The notes: generated by a model not told the origin, from the letters alone. 49,161 nt of DNA from an uncultured Fibrobacter sp. (GCF_947305105.1 NZ_CAMZCS010000026.1:1-49161), one strand, 5' to 3'. Counted from the first letter of the stretch, positions 22,398 to 31,720 are shown. Made by a program: numbers and translations.

Positions 22398-24096
22398 TTT
22401 CTGTAGCCTCCGCGTTTGTCTGTGCGGCTTCGCCATTTTGAGCGGCATCGGCAGCAATCATCTGCCGGATCAGTGCCGCGCGCTCGGACTCGTCAAAGCC
22501 CGCCTCGGCGAGCGTGGAGTCCAGCTGTGCAATTTCTTTTTCCGTCATCGGGTGGTGTTCCTCGGCGGACTCGCTGACTTCGGAGTTTTGCCCGGAGAGA
22601 GAATCAGAAGCAGGGGCCGCCTGTTCCGCTTCGCCTTCCTGGCCCGAGAGCTTACTCATCTCCTCGATGGCATCCTCGTCAAAGAGGTGCAGGGAGTTGG
22701 TGATGAAAGCCGGATGGAAACCGAACGTGAGGAGCAAGGCAACCATGATGCCGAAGGTAGAACCTTCCAAAGCCGTCATGCGTTTGCCCTCGGTATATTC
22801 GCGGGCAGGCTTGCCGAAGATGACCTTCTGGACAAAGCGGAGCATGTAGGCGGCAGAGAGAATCAGGCAGAACCCAGCCACGACGGCAGGGAGCGGGCCC
22901 ATATCCCAAATGGCGAGAAGCACCGTGAATTCACCGACAAAGCCCGCCGTACCGGGAACGGCAAGAGCCATCACCGCGGCAAAACCGAACAAGGTGCTGA
23001 ACACCGGATTCTTGCCGGCGAGACCACCCATGAGCGTAATGTCGCGCGTGCCAGTCACGCGTTCAGCGACACCGGCGAGGTAGAAGAGCACACCGGCCGA
23101 AATACCGTGAGCGACCAAAAGGACGAGCACCGCCGGCAACATCGCCTCGGAAAGGCTGAACACGCCAGCGACTGCAAGGCCAAGGTGACCCATGGAGCTG
23201 TAAGCCAAAAGCTTCTTGGCATCCGTGGCACGCAGGGCGAGCAGCGCGCCGTACACAGCCGTCGCAAGCCCGAGCCACAGCATCACGTTCACAACCGTCA
23301 TGGAGAGCGGGAAAATCGGGAGAATCCAGGCGATAAAGCCGAACACGCCAGCCTTACTCATCGCACCTGTCAAAATGGCAGAAAGCGGAGCCGGAGCCTC
23401 GGCGTAGGTAATGGCCTGCCAGCCGTGGAACGGGAAAATCGGAGTCTTCACGAGGAAGGCGAGCAAGAAGCTCAGCAAGATGACAAACTGCGTCTCGGCA
23501 GGCAAACTCTGCAACGCGATAGCGAACGAGAGAAGCAGCGAGTTATCGGCAACCGTGAGCAGGTACCACAAGGAGACCATCATCGGAGCCGAACCCACGA
23601 GCGTATAAATCGCGAACGTCATCGCCGCCTTCTTACGCTCCTTTCCACCGTAGCCCGCAATCATCACGGCAGCCGGGATGACCATGGCCTCGAAGAAGAA
23701 GAAGAACAATACGGCGTCGGCGGAGAGGAACGTGCCGTTCATGGCGCCCATCAGCGAGAAGATGCCGATGGCGAAATTACGGTAGTTCTTTTCGAAGGTG
23801 TTCCGTGCGGTAATCAAGGCAACAAGCGAGAGACCGCAAGAAAGGAACACCATCCAAGCGCCAAGACCATGGCTGTACAAGTAGTAATAGACCGGACCCT
23901 TGCAGCCGGGGATGCGGAACCATTCCATGGGTTCGGTCGCCTGGTTGCCACCAGCCACCAGCGCGATGGACATGGCGAAGAAGGCAACACCGAAAAGGAA
24001 GGCCAAACGGGAAGACGACTTGGGGTCTTCCTTGGAAGTCGCAACCATCAGGATAGCGGCGACAAACGGGGCCAAGACGAGGAGATGTAACAACAT
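22390..24096 (-). CDS. nuoM: NADH-quinone oxidoreductase subunit M, with acidic C-terminal tail
   Basis: A 568-residue membrane subunit of complex I (proton-pumping antiporter-like). Conserved motifs: FFFFEAMVIPAAVMIAGYG (functional Glu in TM5), FLVKTPIFPFHGWQAITYAEAP (Lys and the discontinuous helix) and LLAYSSMGHLG. The last TM ends near residue 470. After it comes an unusual tail of about 90 residues rich in Glu, Ala, Ser and Gln (SKLSGQEGEAEQAAPASDS onwards), containing a possible helix (TEKEIAQLDSTLAEAGFDES) and no hydrophobic segment. Usual NuoM proteins end soon after TM14 (about 490-510 residues). The stop and nuoN start overlap; the start overlaps the nuoL stop as TAATG. Confidence 0.95.
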   Translation of the reverse strand: MLLHLLVLAPFVAAILMVATSKEDPKSSSRLAFLFGVAFFAMSIALVAGGNQATEPMEWFRIPGCKGPVYYYLYSHGLGAWMVFLSCGLSLVALITARNTFEKNYRNFAIGIFSLMGAMNGTFLSADAVLFFFFFEAMVIPAAVMIAGYGGKERKKAAMTFAIYTLVGSAPMMVSLWYLLTVADNSLLLSFAIALQSLPAETQFVILLSFLLAFLVKTPIFPFHGWQAITYAEAPAPLSAILTGAMSKAGVFGFIAWILPIFPLSMTVVNVMLWLGLATAVYGALLALRATDAKKLLAYSSMGHLGLAVAGVFSLSEAMLPAVLVLLVAHGISAGVLFYLAGVAERVTGTRDITLMGGLAGKNPVFSTLFGFAAVMALAVPGTAGFVGEFTVLLAIWDMGPLPAVVAGFCLILSAAYMLRFVQKVIFGKPAREYTEGKRMTALEGSTFGIMVALLLTFGFHPAFITNSLHLFDEDAIEEMSKLSGQEGEAEQAAPASDSLSGQNSEVSESAEEHHPMTEKEIAQLDSTLAEAGFDESERAALIRQMIAADAAQNGEAAQTNAEATENE

Positions 24097-26036
24097 TAGA
24101 TCGAACCTCCAGTCAAAAGGACAACAGCCACAAGGATGGCGACACCCGCCACGCTAAGAGCAAGCTGGAGTCGGACCTTGCGGACCTGGAAAGCGGCAGC
24201 ACCATCGCCCAGAATCTCGGCGAGAGCACCCACCATCCACTGAGCAGCCTGCAAGATCTTTTCGACAACCACGTCGGCAATCCAAGCAAGCACGGCAACC
24301 GGGATGATGCCGCAGAACTTGTGAATCGTGTCAAAGAAGAACGTCCAGTCGGCCTTGAAGCCTTCGGGAGCGGAACTGCCCTTGGCCTCCGGAACGCGAG
24401 ACGAACCGTAGACCTTGAGAGCGATGAACATACCAAGCAAGGCAGCCAAAGTACCAAGGCCCGCGAAGATAATCGGGTTCACATGTGCATGAGCGACACC
24501 CGACTGAGCAGCACTGAGTACCGGAGCGAGGGAATCCTTGAACATCGTGATTCCGAGAGAATCGGCCCAGAAGTAACCGGCAAAGATTGCGCCAATCGAG
24601 AGCACGACCATCGGGATGAGCATGGATGCCGGAGCTTCGTGGATGTGTTCCTCGCTTTCCTTGCTGCCACGGTAGCTACCGAAGAAGGTCAGGATGATGA
24701 GGCGGCTCATGTAGACAGCCGTGATGACAGCAGTCAAGAGACCGATACCGTAGAAGACAGGGCCCAGCGAACCGCTCGTATAGAGGCGTTCCAGAATCAG
24801 GTCCTTGGACCAGAAACCGGCAAAGCCCGGGAAACCGATAATGGCGAAGAATGCGAAAATCATGACGCATGCCGTCACCGGAGTTTTCCGGAGGAGGCCA
24901 CCCATCTTGCGCATGTCCTGTTCGCCGGCGAGAGCGTGAATCACGGCACCGGCACCGAGGAAGAGCGCCGCCTTGAAGAAGGCGTGGGTAAACACGTGGA
25001 AGATAGAAGCGTCAAAGGCGCAAACACCCGCAGCCATGAACATGTAGCCCAGCTGGGAAATTGTCGAGTAGGCAAGCACCTTCTTGATGTCGTTCTGGAA
25101 GAGCCCAGCCACGGCAGCCCAGAAGGCCGTCGCAAGGCCGATCAGCGTGATGATGAGCAGCACGACCGGCAAGAGCGAGAAGAGGTTGCCCATACGAGCG
25201 AGCAGGTACACACCAGAAGTCACCATGGTCGCGGCATGGATGAGGGCAGACACAGGGGTCGGACCCGCCATGGCGTCGGGGAGCCAGGTGAGGAGCGGAA
25301 TCTGAGCAGACTTACCAGTGCAACCGATAAAGAACAGGAGCCCGGCCAGCGAAAGCAGCGGGAGCACGATTTCGACATGGCCACCGGCAATGAGCATCTG
25401 GATAAAGGCGCTCAGCGAATCGTAGTTGAGGATTTCGGAGCCGCCCACGGTCACGAGGCAGAGCATACCGAGCAAGAAGCCGATATCGCCCACGCGGTTC
25501 ACGATGAACGCCTTGTTCGCAGCCTTGCAGTTGGAGAGGTCCTTGTTCCAGAAGCCGATGAGCAGGTAGGAGCAGAGTCCCACGCCTTCCCAGCCGAGGA
25601 ACGTGAGCAGCAGGCTATCCGAAAGCACGAGCACAATCATGCTGAACAGGAACAGGTTGATGTAGGCGAAGAAGCGGGCGAAGCCGCGGTCGCCGTGCAT
25701 GTAACCGATGGAGTACAGCGCGATGAGCGAACCGATACCCGTCACGAACAGGAGCATGATGCGGGAAAGCCCGTCGAACAGGAATCCGATATCCACCTTG
25801 AACAGCGGGATGTCAATCCAGTTGCAGAGCGTCTGGCGCAATCCCTCGGCAGGCATGCCCCAAGCCAAAAGGACCACGCTTGCAAAAGCCAGCACAGGGA
25901 AAATCACGGCGAGGAAGCCGACGATGCCCTCTGCCGGGCCCTTCTTGCTGCCGGAAGAAATCACGGCGATAGCGCCCAGGAGGACAGTCCCGACCAGCGG
26001 GAAGAGCGGAATAAGCCAAAGCGGTAAATTCGTCAT
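24096..26036 (-). CDS. nuoL: NADH-quinone oxidoreductase subunit L
   Basis: A 646-residue membrane subunit of complex I, the distal proton-pumping antiporter-like protein with the long lateral helix. Conserved: FLGWEGVGLCSYLLIGFW (TM5 Glu), SAQIPLLTWLPDAMAGPTPVSALIHAATMV and LAYSTISQLGYMFMAAG. Length is near normal (E. coli 613). The C-terminal 100 residues fit the amphipathic lateral helix and its final anchor. The start ATG 26036 is 3 bp after the nuoK stop, and the stop overlaps the nuoM start as TAATG, so translation is probably coupled through the operon. Confidence 0.97.
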   Translation of the reverse strand: MTNLPLWLIPLFPLVGTVLLGAIAVISSGSKKGPAEGIVGFLAVIFPVLAFASVVLLAWGMPAEGLRQTLCNWIDIPLFKVDIGFLFDGLSRIMLLFVTGIGSLIALYSIGYMHGDRGFARFFAYINLFLFSMIVLVLSDSLLLTFLGWEGVGLCSYLLIGFWNKDLSNCKAANKAFIVNRVGDIGFLLGMLCLVTVGGSEILNYDSLSAFIQMLIAGGHVEIVLPLLSLAGLLFFIGCTGKSAQIPLLTWLPDAMAGPTPVSALIHAATMVTSGVYLLARMGNLFSLLPVVLLIITLIGLATAFWAAVAGLFQNDIKKVLAYSTISQLGYMFMAAGVCAFDASIFHVFTHAFFKAALFLGAGAVIHALAGEQDMRKMGGLLRKTPVTACVMIFAFFAIIGFPGFAGFWSKDLILERLYTSGSLGPVFYGIGLLTAVITAVYMSRLIILTFFGSYRGSKESEEHIHEAPASMLIPMVVLSIGAIFAGYFWADSLGITMFKDSLAPVLSAAQSGVAHAHVNPIIFAGLGTLAALLGMFIALKVYGSSRVPEAKGSSAPEGFKADWTFFFDTIHKFCGIIPVAVLAWIADVVVEKILQAAQWMVGALAEILGDGAAAFQVRKVRLQLALSVAGVAILVAVVLLTGGSI

Positions 26037-26039
26037 TGT

Positions 26040-26354
26040 TTACCCCTTCATGTTGGAATACGTGTCGGCGTCGACGCTTTCACGGTTACGGAAAATGAGG
26101 ATGACCATAGCAAGACCGACGCAAGCCTCCGCCGCGGCAATCGCGATGGAGAACAGCGGAACAATCTGGCCCGCGATGCTCAAGTCGGCAGGCAGGGTCT
26201 TTGCGAACCCGACAAAGCTCAGGTTCACCGCGTTCAGGGCGATTTCGACACCCATCAGCACGAAGAACACGTTACGGCGGGCAATCGCCACAATCAGGCC
26301 AATGGAGAAAAGGATCAGTGCAAGGACCTGCACGTAAATAGCTTCCAATGCCAT
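26040..26354 (-). CDS. nuoK: NADH-quinone oxidoreductase subunit K
   Basis: A 104-residue, three-TM membrane subunit of complex I, of normal size (about 100). It shows the conserved LMGVEIALNAVNLSFVGF segment, with the membrane Glu that is needed for proton transfer, and AAAEACVGLAMVI with a second conserved Glu. The start overlaps the nuoJ stop as TAATG. Confidence 0.97.
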   Translation of the reverse strand: MALEAIYVQVLALILFSIGLIVAIARRNVFFVLMGVEIALNAVNLSFVGFAKTLPADLSIAGQIVPLFSIAIAAAEACVGLAMVILIFRNRESVDADTYSNMKG

Positions 26355-26893
26355 TATTTTTCCTCCTTGTCGTCAGAATCTACAGAACCGAGGCGCTTCT
26401 TGGCGAGGAGCACCGCCGCCGCCATCGACGACAGCAAAAGCAAGCCAAGGATCTCGAACAAGATAAAGTAGCCCGGGCCCGTCTGCGCGACATCGAACAG
26501 CGTGCGAGACGTGAGAGCCACAGAACCGCGGAGCGTCGTTTCGTCAAACGCCATCGGGGTACGCACGAGAACAAACCCGACGAGGGCCGCAAGCACGATA
26601 ACGCCCGGAATGACAAACAGGGAAACGCCATCGAACATCGGTGTCTTGGAATCGCGGGCGCCGTTCAGCACCATGATGACAAACGTCAGGAGCATCATGA
26701 TAGCACCGGCGTAGACCATGACCTGCACCACCCCGATGAAGGGGCTGCCCAGCAGGCCGTAGATGCCAGCGAGCGAGAGCATGGACAGCACGAGCGAAAG
26801 TGCGCCGTACAGCGGGTGCCTCGACAGGAGAACGCACAGCGCGCTCCCCACAGCGAGGATTCCCAGAATAATAAAGTATATCAGGGCAAGCAT
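26354..26893 (-). CDS. nuoJ: NADH-quinone oxidoreductase subunit J
   Basis: A 179-residue membrane subunit with five TM helices. Conserved: LLSRHPLYGALSLVLSMLSLAGIYGLL and the TM3 segment FIGVVQVMVYAGAIMMLLTFVIM, whose pi-bulge and Tyr are involved in coupling in complex I. Length matches the family (about 165-185). The C-terminus ends in a charged KRLGSVDSDDKEEK tail. It overlaps nuoI and nuoK by TAATG junctions. Confidence 0.96.
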   Translation of the reverse strand: MLALIYFIILGILAVGSALCVLLSRHPLYGALSLVLSMLSLAGIYGLLGSPFIGVVQVMVYAGAIMMLLTFVIMVLNGARDSKTPMFDGVSLFVIPGVIVLAALVGFVLVRTPMAFDETTLRGSVALTSRTLFDVAQTGPGYFILFEILGLLLLSSMAAAVLLAKKRLGSVDSDDKEEK

Positions 26894-27459
26894 TACTTCA
26901 CCTCCATTCCCCAGACCTTGCGGGCCTCGGCATTCTTAGTTCCGCCCGGAGCCACTTGGCTCTGTTCGTCTTCGGGATAATCCTTCGGATCCCAGGCGGT
27001 AAGGTCTTCCAGGTGGGCCACGAACTCGTCGCGGGTCCTGTGCTCAAAAGAAATCACCTTGGTATCCATGCGGAGCGCATCCACCGGGCAGGCTTCGGCG
27101 CAGAGGCCGCAGAACACACAGGTCAAATGGTCAATGTCGAAACGCTTCACCTTCTTTTCGATGCGCGGGTCATCGCTGGCCGTTGCCTCGATAAAGATGC
27201 AGTGGGCAGGGCAAGCCGCAGCGCACATACCGCATGCGACACAACGGGGCGTTCCATCCGGACGCAACATCAGGCGGTGCTTGGCACGGTAAGTGTTGCG
27301 GACTTCCGGCTGGCCTTCCGGGTAAGAAATCGTCGGCAAGGTCTCGTAACGGAACAGGCCGCGAGCGGCGTGCTTGAGCGTCGTCCAAAGGCCACGAATC
27401 GCTTCAAAGACATAAAGACGTTCAACCCAGTTCATGGGTTTCTGTTTAATAACGCGCAT
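26893..27459 (-). CDS. nuoI: NADH-quinone oxidoreductase subunit I
   Basis: A 188-residue peripheral subunit that carries the two 4Fe-4S clusters N6a and N6b. Both ferredoxin motifs are complete: CVACGMCAAACPAHCI and CVFCGLCAEACPVDAL. The amphipathic N-terminal helix and the RYETLPTISYPEGQPE linker match the family. The C-terminal tail (DEQSQVAPGGTKNAEARK) is somewhat longer than in E. coli. TAATG junctions join it with nuoH and nuoJ. Confidence 0.97.
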   Translation of the reverse strand: MRVIKQKPMNWVERLYVFEAIRGLWTTLKHAARGLFRYETLPTISYPEGQPEVRNTYRAKHRLMLRPDGTPRCVACGMCAAACPAHCIFIEATASDDPRIEKKVKRFDIDHLTCVFCGLCAEACPVDALRMDTKVISFEHRTRDEFVAHLEDLTAWDPKDYPEDEQSQVAPGGTKNAEARKVWGMEVK

Positions 27460-28814
27460 TAGTTCCCCCCTACGAGTTTAGCGATGACGGCGGTCACCAC
27501 GAGGTTGATGAGGGCGATATTCAGGATAATCTTCCAGCCGAGGTGCATCACGTGGTCATAACGGAAGCGCGGCAGAGTCCAGCGGACCCAAATCCACACC
27601 CAGCAGAAGAACACGCTCTTTGCAACAAGCACGAGCAAGTGGATGAGGGCGGTACCCACCGCGGTAGCGAAGCTACCCACGGCAAAGCCGTTCACCACGA
27701 ACTTCGACGGGTCGTAATAGAGCCAGGCACAAACGCCACCGGCAACAAGCACGACGACGGCCAGCCAGGCAACAATCTTGTAAAGGCTGTATTCGCGCAG
27801 GATTTCGAAGCGGTTCGTAAGGTTCGTCGCCTTGAGCTTGCGGGAATAGCGGTAAATCAGGTGGAGGAAGGCCAGGGCGAAGAAGGCCAGCACGCCGCAG
27901 AGAATGGCCAGCGAGCCACCCATGTGGGCCTGCATCGTCTCGGTCGTAACAAACGGCACCGAGTAGCCGCCCAAGAAGAGCGTCGCCACCAGGAAGCTGT
28001 TGATGCAGATGTGCGAGTATTCACCCATGTAGAACAGGCCGAACTGCATGGCACCGTATTCGGTATGGTAACCGGCAACGAGTTCAGGTTCACCTTCGGC
28101 CACGTCGAACGGAGCGCGGCCCGTCTCGGCGATACAGGCGATAAGGAAGCAGAAGAACGCCACCGGCTGGGCGACAATGCCCCACACGTGGTGTTCCTGC
28201 CAGTTCACGATATCGGTCAGGTTGAAGGAGCCCGCGAGGAGCAGCATGCCCATCATCGAAAGGCCGAGGCAGACTTCGTAGCTAATCGTCATGGAGCTCG
28301 TACGGAGCGCACCGAGGAAGCTGTACTTGGACTTGGACGCCCAACCGGCCAGCACGGCACCGTAAGCCGAGAGCGAAGAGAGACCGAACAGCAAAAGCAC
28401 GCCCACCTCGGAATCCACGATGGAGCCCGGAATGCGGACAACCTGGCCGCCCCACTCGAACACCATCGGGCCAAACCACGGAATCACGCAGGGGCTCAGG
28501 AACACGATAGCGAACGGAATCGCCGGAGCAACATAGTAGAGCACCTTGTTCACGCCCGCAGGAGCGAACATTTCCTTGAAGAACAGCTTGGTGCCGTCGC
28601 ACATATTCTGCACGTAGCCAAGCAAGCGGATCTTGCCGAAGAACGGAATCTTGATGTAGGAACGGTTCGGTCCCTGGCGGTCTTGCATGAAGCCTGCGCC
28701 ACGGCGTTCCATCGGAATCAAAAGAAGGATGTAGAGAACAGGCACGAAGCAGAAGGCGAACTTCGCAATCGTGATGACCCATTCAATCCATGTCCTGGAT
28801 TCGATAATATCCAT
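27459..28814 (-). CDS. nuoH: NADH-quinone oxidoreductase subunit H, enlarged
   Basis: The 451-residue membrane subunit that forms much of the quinone chamber. Conserved motifs: ERRGAGFMQDRQGPNR, SKYSFLGALRTSSMTISYE, ETGRAPFDVAEGEPELVAGYHTEY and the C-terminal WVRWTLPRFRYDHVMHLGWK. It is about 120 residues longer than E. coli NuoH (325). The extra sequence lies between the TM after GEYSHICINSFLVATLFLGG and the final conserved TM pair, and holds additional hydrophobic segments (LAILCGVLAFFALAFLHLIY; IVAWLAVVVLVAGGVCAWLY). The junctions with nuoG and nuoI overlap as TAATG. Confidence 0.95.
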   Translation of the reverse strand: MDIIESRTWIEWVITIAKFAFCFVPVLYILLLIPMERRGAGFMQDRQGPNRSYIKIPFFGKIRLLGYVQNMCDGTKLFFKEMFAPAGVNKVLYYVAPAIPFAIVFLSPCVIPWFGPMVFEWGGQVVRIPGSIVDSEVGVLLLFGLSSLSAYGAVLAGWASKSKYSFLGALRTSSMTISYEVCLGLSMMGMLLLAGSFNLTDIVNWQEHHVWGIVAQPVAFFCFLIACIAETGRAPFDVAEGEPELVAGYHTEYGAMQFGLFYMGEYSHICINSFLVATLFLGGYSVPFVTTETMQAHMGGSLAILCGVLAFFALAFLHLIYRYSRKLKATNLTNRFEILREYSLYKIVAWLAVVVLVAGGVCAWLYYDPSKFVVNGFAVGSFATAVGTALIHLLVLVAKSVFFCWVWIWVRWTLPRFRYDHVMHLGWKIILNIALINLVVTAVIAKLVGGN

Positions 28815-30406
28815 TATGCGTTACCTCCTTCGAGGAGTTTTCCAGTGCTCTTGATGCTGTCGTAGGTAAGTCCGGCCAGCGCGGGGACATATTCCGTCGC
28901 CTTGGCAAACGCGGCAGATGCACTTTCGAGCTTGTTCCCGGCCAATTCCGATATGACCTCGTAAGCGGCCTTAAGATTTTCGTCGGGGCAAACCGGGCAG
29001 GCGTTCAGCTTCTGGATAATGTTCAAGCTGTTCACCATCGTGCCCTGCACCTCGCTCCAGTGCCTTACGCCGATAGCGATTGTCGCCTTGCGGGCGGTCG
29101 CATCGTCGAAAGCGGATAGCGCTATGCGGCTATTGATTTTTTCGAGATCCTTCGCGGCGGCGGCATCTTCACCGAAGAGGTCCGCGTTCACGGTCACGAG
29201 GGTTTCGAACTCGGAAGCGCGCTTCATGAATTCAGAAACGTCGGCAAAGCCCATGAGCTTCATGCCGCTACGGTTCGCCACCGGGTCGCCGCTCTTGGCG
29301 ATGCCGTCCGGAGCGTTCACCTTGAGCAGGCTGCCGCCGAACAGTTCGGCTCCATCCCCGAGGGATTCCTTGAACATGCGGAGCGCGGCGAGGTCTTCCA
29401 TGGTGCAGGCACCACCGGCGACCAGGGCAACCTTGCCCTTGCCGATAGGCAGGGATTCCACATCGATTGCCGGGAGGCGGTTCTTGTCGAAGTTCTGGAA
29501 CGCGAGGCGGCTCGTGTTAGAGAGCCAGCTGCGGTTCACTTCGGGGTTGCAACGCGGCATCACGCGGTAGATGTGGCCGTCGGCATGGTCGAGCCAAATG
29601 TTCGCGCCGAGGGAATCGTCCATCGAGATGGTCGGTGTGTGGCTCAAGAGCCATACGCGCTTCTGGAAGCGGAAATACTTGGCGGTCATCGCGCCCACCG
29701 GGCAAACGTCGGTGACGCACAAGTCGTATTCGTGGTCGAGCTTTTCGCCCGGGAAGGTCGTAATGTAAGTGTGGTCGGCACGGCCAGCGAGCTGCAGCTG
29801 TTCGGAACCGGCGATGCTACGCATAAAGCGCACGCAACGGTCGCACTGCACGCAGCGTTCTTCGTCAAGCAACACGCGGGGGCCCAAGTCCACATGCTTG
29901 CCGCCACGGACCTGGCCCTTCGCATCAATGAACTGGTGCTCGGGATTGCCGTGGTAGTTCTTGCCGAACTCGGGGCGCATGCGGGATTCGTTCTGGCCCG
30001 CTTCCATGTAGTTTTCTTGCAGGGTGCATTCACCGGCCTTGTCGCAGATGGGGCAATCGAGCGGGTGGTTCACCAGCATGAATTCCTGCGTAGCCTTGCG
30101 GGCGTTCTTCACGCGGGCGCTGGATGCAGGCGTAAAAATTTTCATCCCCGGAGCGACCGGCGTGTAGCATGCAATCACGAGCATGCGGCCACGCGGGCCT
30201 TCCTGTTCCACCAGGCACTGGCGGCAGTTACCCGACACCGGGAGGAAAGGATGGTAACATACGTGGGGAGTTTCAATCCCGACAGCCTTGAGGGCCTCGA
30301 GGAGGTTCGTATCGCCAGGAACCATCACCGGCTTGTCGTCCACGAAGATTTCCACCTTCGGGCTGTTCTCGGTCGGGAGTTTCGGCATGTTGTAGTAGTT
30401 ACTCAT
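28814..30406 (-). CDS. nuoG: NADH-quinone oxidoreductase subunit G, short form
   Basis: A 530-residue iron-sulfur subunit. 2Fe-2S cluster N1b ligands are Cys50, Cys61, Cys64 and Cys80; the His-Cys3 4Fe-4S cluster N5 is His114, Cys118, Cys121 and Cys127; cluster N4 is Cys185, Cys188, Cys191 and Cys235. The start of the molybdopterin-oxidoreductase-like domain follows (about 250-530) but is much shorter than in E. coli (908 residues total). In the position of the optional N7 cluster the sequence is TPTISMDDSLGANIW, without the Cys ligands. I chose ATG 30406, 4 bp after the nuoF stop; the longer open frame upstream would overlap nuoF. The stop overlaps the nuoH start. Confidence 0.95.
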   Translation of the reverse strand: MSNYYNMPKLPTENSPKVEIFVDDKPVMVPGDTNLLEALKAVGIETPHVCYHPFLPVSGNCRQCLVEQEGPRGRMLVIACYTPVAPGMKIFTPASSARVKNARKATQEFMLVNHPLDCPICDKAGECTLQENYMEAGQNESRMRPEFGKNYHGNPEHQFIDAKGQVRGGKHVDLGPRVLLDEERCVQCDRCVRFMRSIAGSEQLQLAGRADHTYITTFPGEKLDHEYDLCVTDVCPVGAMTAKYFRFQKRVWLLSHTPTISMDDSLGANIWLDHADGHIYRVMPRCNPEVNRSWLSNTSRLAFQNFDKNRLPAIDVESLPIGKGKVALVAGGACTMEDLAALRMFKESLGDGAELFGGSLLKVNAPDGIAKSGDPVANRSGMKLMGFADVSEFMKRASEFETLVTVNADLFGEDAAAAKDLEKINSRIALSAFDDATARKATIAIGVRHWSEVQGTMVNSLNIIQKLNACPVCPDENLKAAYEVISELAGNKLESASAAFAKATEYVPALAGLTYDSIKSTGKLLEGGNA

Positions 30407-30410
30407 ATTA

Positions 30411-31718
30411 TTACCAGAAAATTCCAGGACGATAGGTTTCTTGAACACGCGGCTTGGCGTGGTCGGGATTCTTTGCGATATACTCATCAAAGTCCGCACG
30501 GAACTTCGCCGTGTAACTCGAGACGGGGCCGCCGAGCGAAATGGACAGCGGGCAAATCGTCACGCCGCCAAAGCCGCCGCAGAGGCTCTGCATCAGTTCC
30601 ACGTCGCCGTCGTGGCCCTTGCCCGCGACAATCAGGTTCAGCATGCGGTGCAACAGGCCCGTACCTTCGCGGCACGGAGTGCACTGGCCGCAAGATTCGT
30701 GGCTGTAGAAGTTACCGAGGCAGTTCAAAAGGTCGACCATGTTGTGCGTATCGTTGATCACGATCATGGCGCCCGAACCGAACATCGTCTTCATCGAGGC
30801 GAGGCATTCGTAGTCCATCGTCGCGACAGCGGCTTCTTCGGCAGTCAAGGGAGCGCAGGAGGAACCGCCCGGCAGCACGGCCTTGAGCTTTCCGCCCACG
30901 ACGCCGCCGGCATATTCGTTAATCATCGTCATCATCGGAGTGCCGAGAGGAGCCTCGTACACGCCCGGATTCTTCACGTCGCCCGAGATGCAGAACACCT
31001 TCGTACCACCGGCACGCGGCGTACCCATCTTGGCGTATTCGCTCGGGTCGTGTTGCAGAATCCACGGGAGAGCCATGATGGTTTCCACGTTGTTCACGCA
31101 GGTCGGGGACTTCCAGGCGCCGCTCACCGCCGGGAAAGGCGGCTTCAGGCGGGGCTGACCCTTCTGGCCTTCGAGCGAGTTAATCAAAGCAGTTTCTTCA
31201 CCGCAAATGTAGGCGCCGGCGCCGCGATGCACGAAGATATCGAAGCAGAACTTGGTGCCCATGATATTTTCGCCGAGGTAACCGGCAACGTATGCCTGGT
31301 TCAAAGCCTTGTTGATGCTCTCGATGCAGGGCAGGAATTCGCCACGGCAGTAGATGTATGCCGCGCGAGAACCGAGCGCCCAAGCCGCGATAATCAGGCC
31401 TTCGATCAAGCGGTGCGGATCTTCCATCATCAGGAAGTGGTCCTTGAACGTACCGCCTTCGCCTTCGTCCGCGTTCACCACGATGTACACGGGCTTGCCG
31501 GAATTGCGGGGCACGAAGCTCCACTTCATGCCGGTCGGGAAGCCTGCACCGCCACGGCCGCGCAAGTTAGAGCGCTGCACGTAGTCGATGAGCTCGAACT
31601 GGCTCATGTTGAACAAACGTTCCGAGATGTTCGCATAGCCGCCCAGCTTCTTGTAGACTTCGATGTCCTGGGCGCCCTTGCCAAAATTCTGCGTACAAAC
31701 TTTCACTACTTCTGCCAT
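30411..31718 (-). CDS. nuoF: NADH-quinone oxidoreductase subunit F
   Basis: A 435-residue peripheral subunit that binds NADH and FMN and holds 4Fe-4S cluster N3. The FMN site is RGRGGAGFPTGMKW; the NADH site is NADEGEGGTFKDH; the cluster ligands are ESCGQCTPCREGTG plus the later Cys in LCGG. The length is normal. Together with NuoE and NuoG it shows that this complex has a full NADH dehydrogenase arm, unlike ferredoxin- or F420-linked variants. It starts 2 bp after the nuoE stop. Confidence 0.98.
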   Translation of the reverse strand: MAEVVKVCTQNFGKGAQDIEVYKKLGGYANISERLFNMSQFELIDYVQRSNLRGRGGAGFPTGMKWSFVPRNSGKPVYIVVNADEGEGGTFKDHFLMMEDPHRLIEGLIIAAWALGSRAAYIYCRGEFLPCIESINKALNQAYVAGYLGENIMGTKFCFDIFVHRGAGAYICGEETALINSLEGQKGQPRLKPPFPAVSGAWKSPTCVNNVETIMALPWILQHDPSEYAKMGTPRAGGTKVFCISGDVKNPGVYEAPLGTPMMTMINEYAGGVVGGKLKAVLPGGSSCAPLTAEEAAVATMDYECLASMKTMFGSGAMIVINDTHNMVDLLNCLGNFYSHESCGQCTPCREGTGLLHRMLNLIVAGKGHDGDVELMQSLCGGFGGVTICPLSISLGGPVSSYTAKFRADFDEYIAKNPDHAKPRVQETYRPGIFW

Positions 31719-31720
31719 AA

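Noticed and set aside
22438-24090. Long open frames antisense to the nuo genes (for example 550 codons opposite nuoM, 568 opposite nuoL, 458 opposite nuoF)
   Set aside because: They arise from codon bias on the opposite strand; their translations are rich in His, Arg, Glu and Gln without domain motifs, and the nuo reading frames are certain.
30407-30499. N-terminal extension of nuoG to an upstream start
   Set aside because: It would overlap nuoF and adds sequence not seen in NuoG; ATG 30406 starts the conserved ferredoxin domain.
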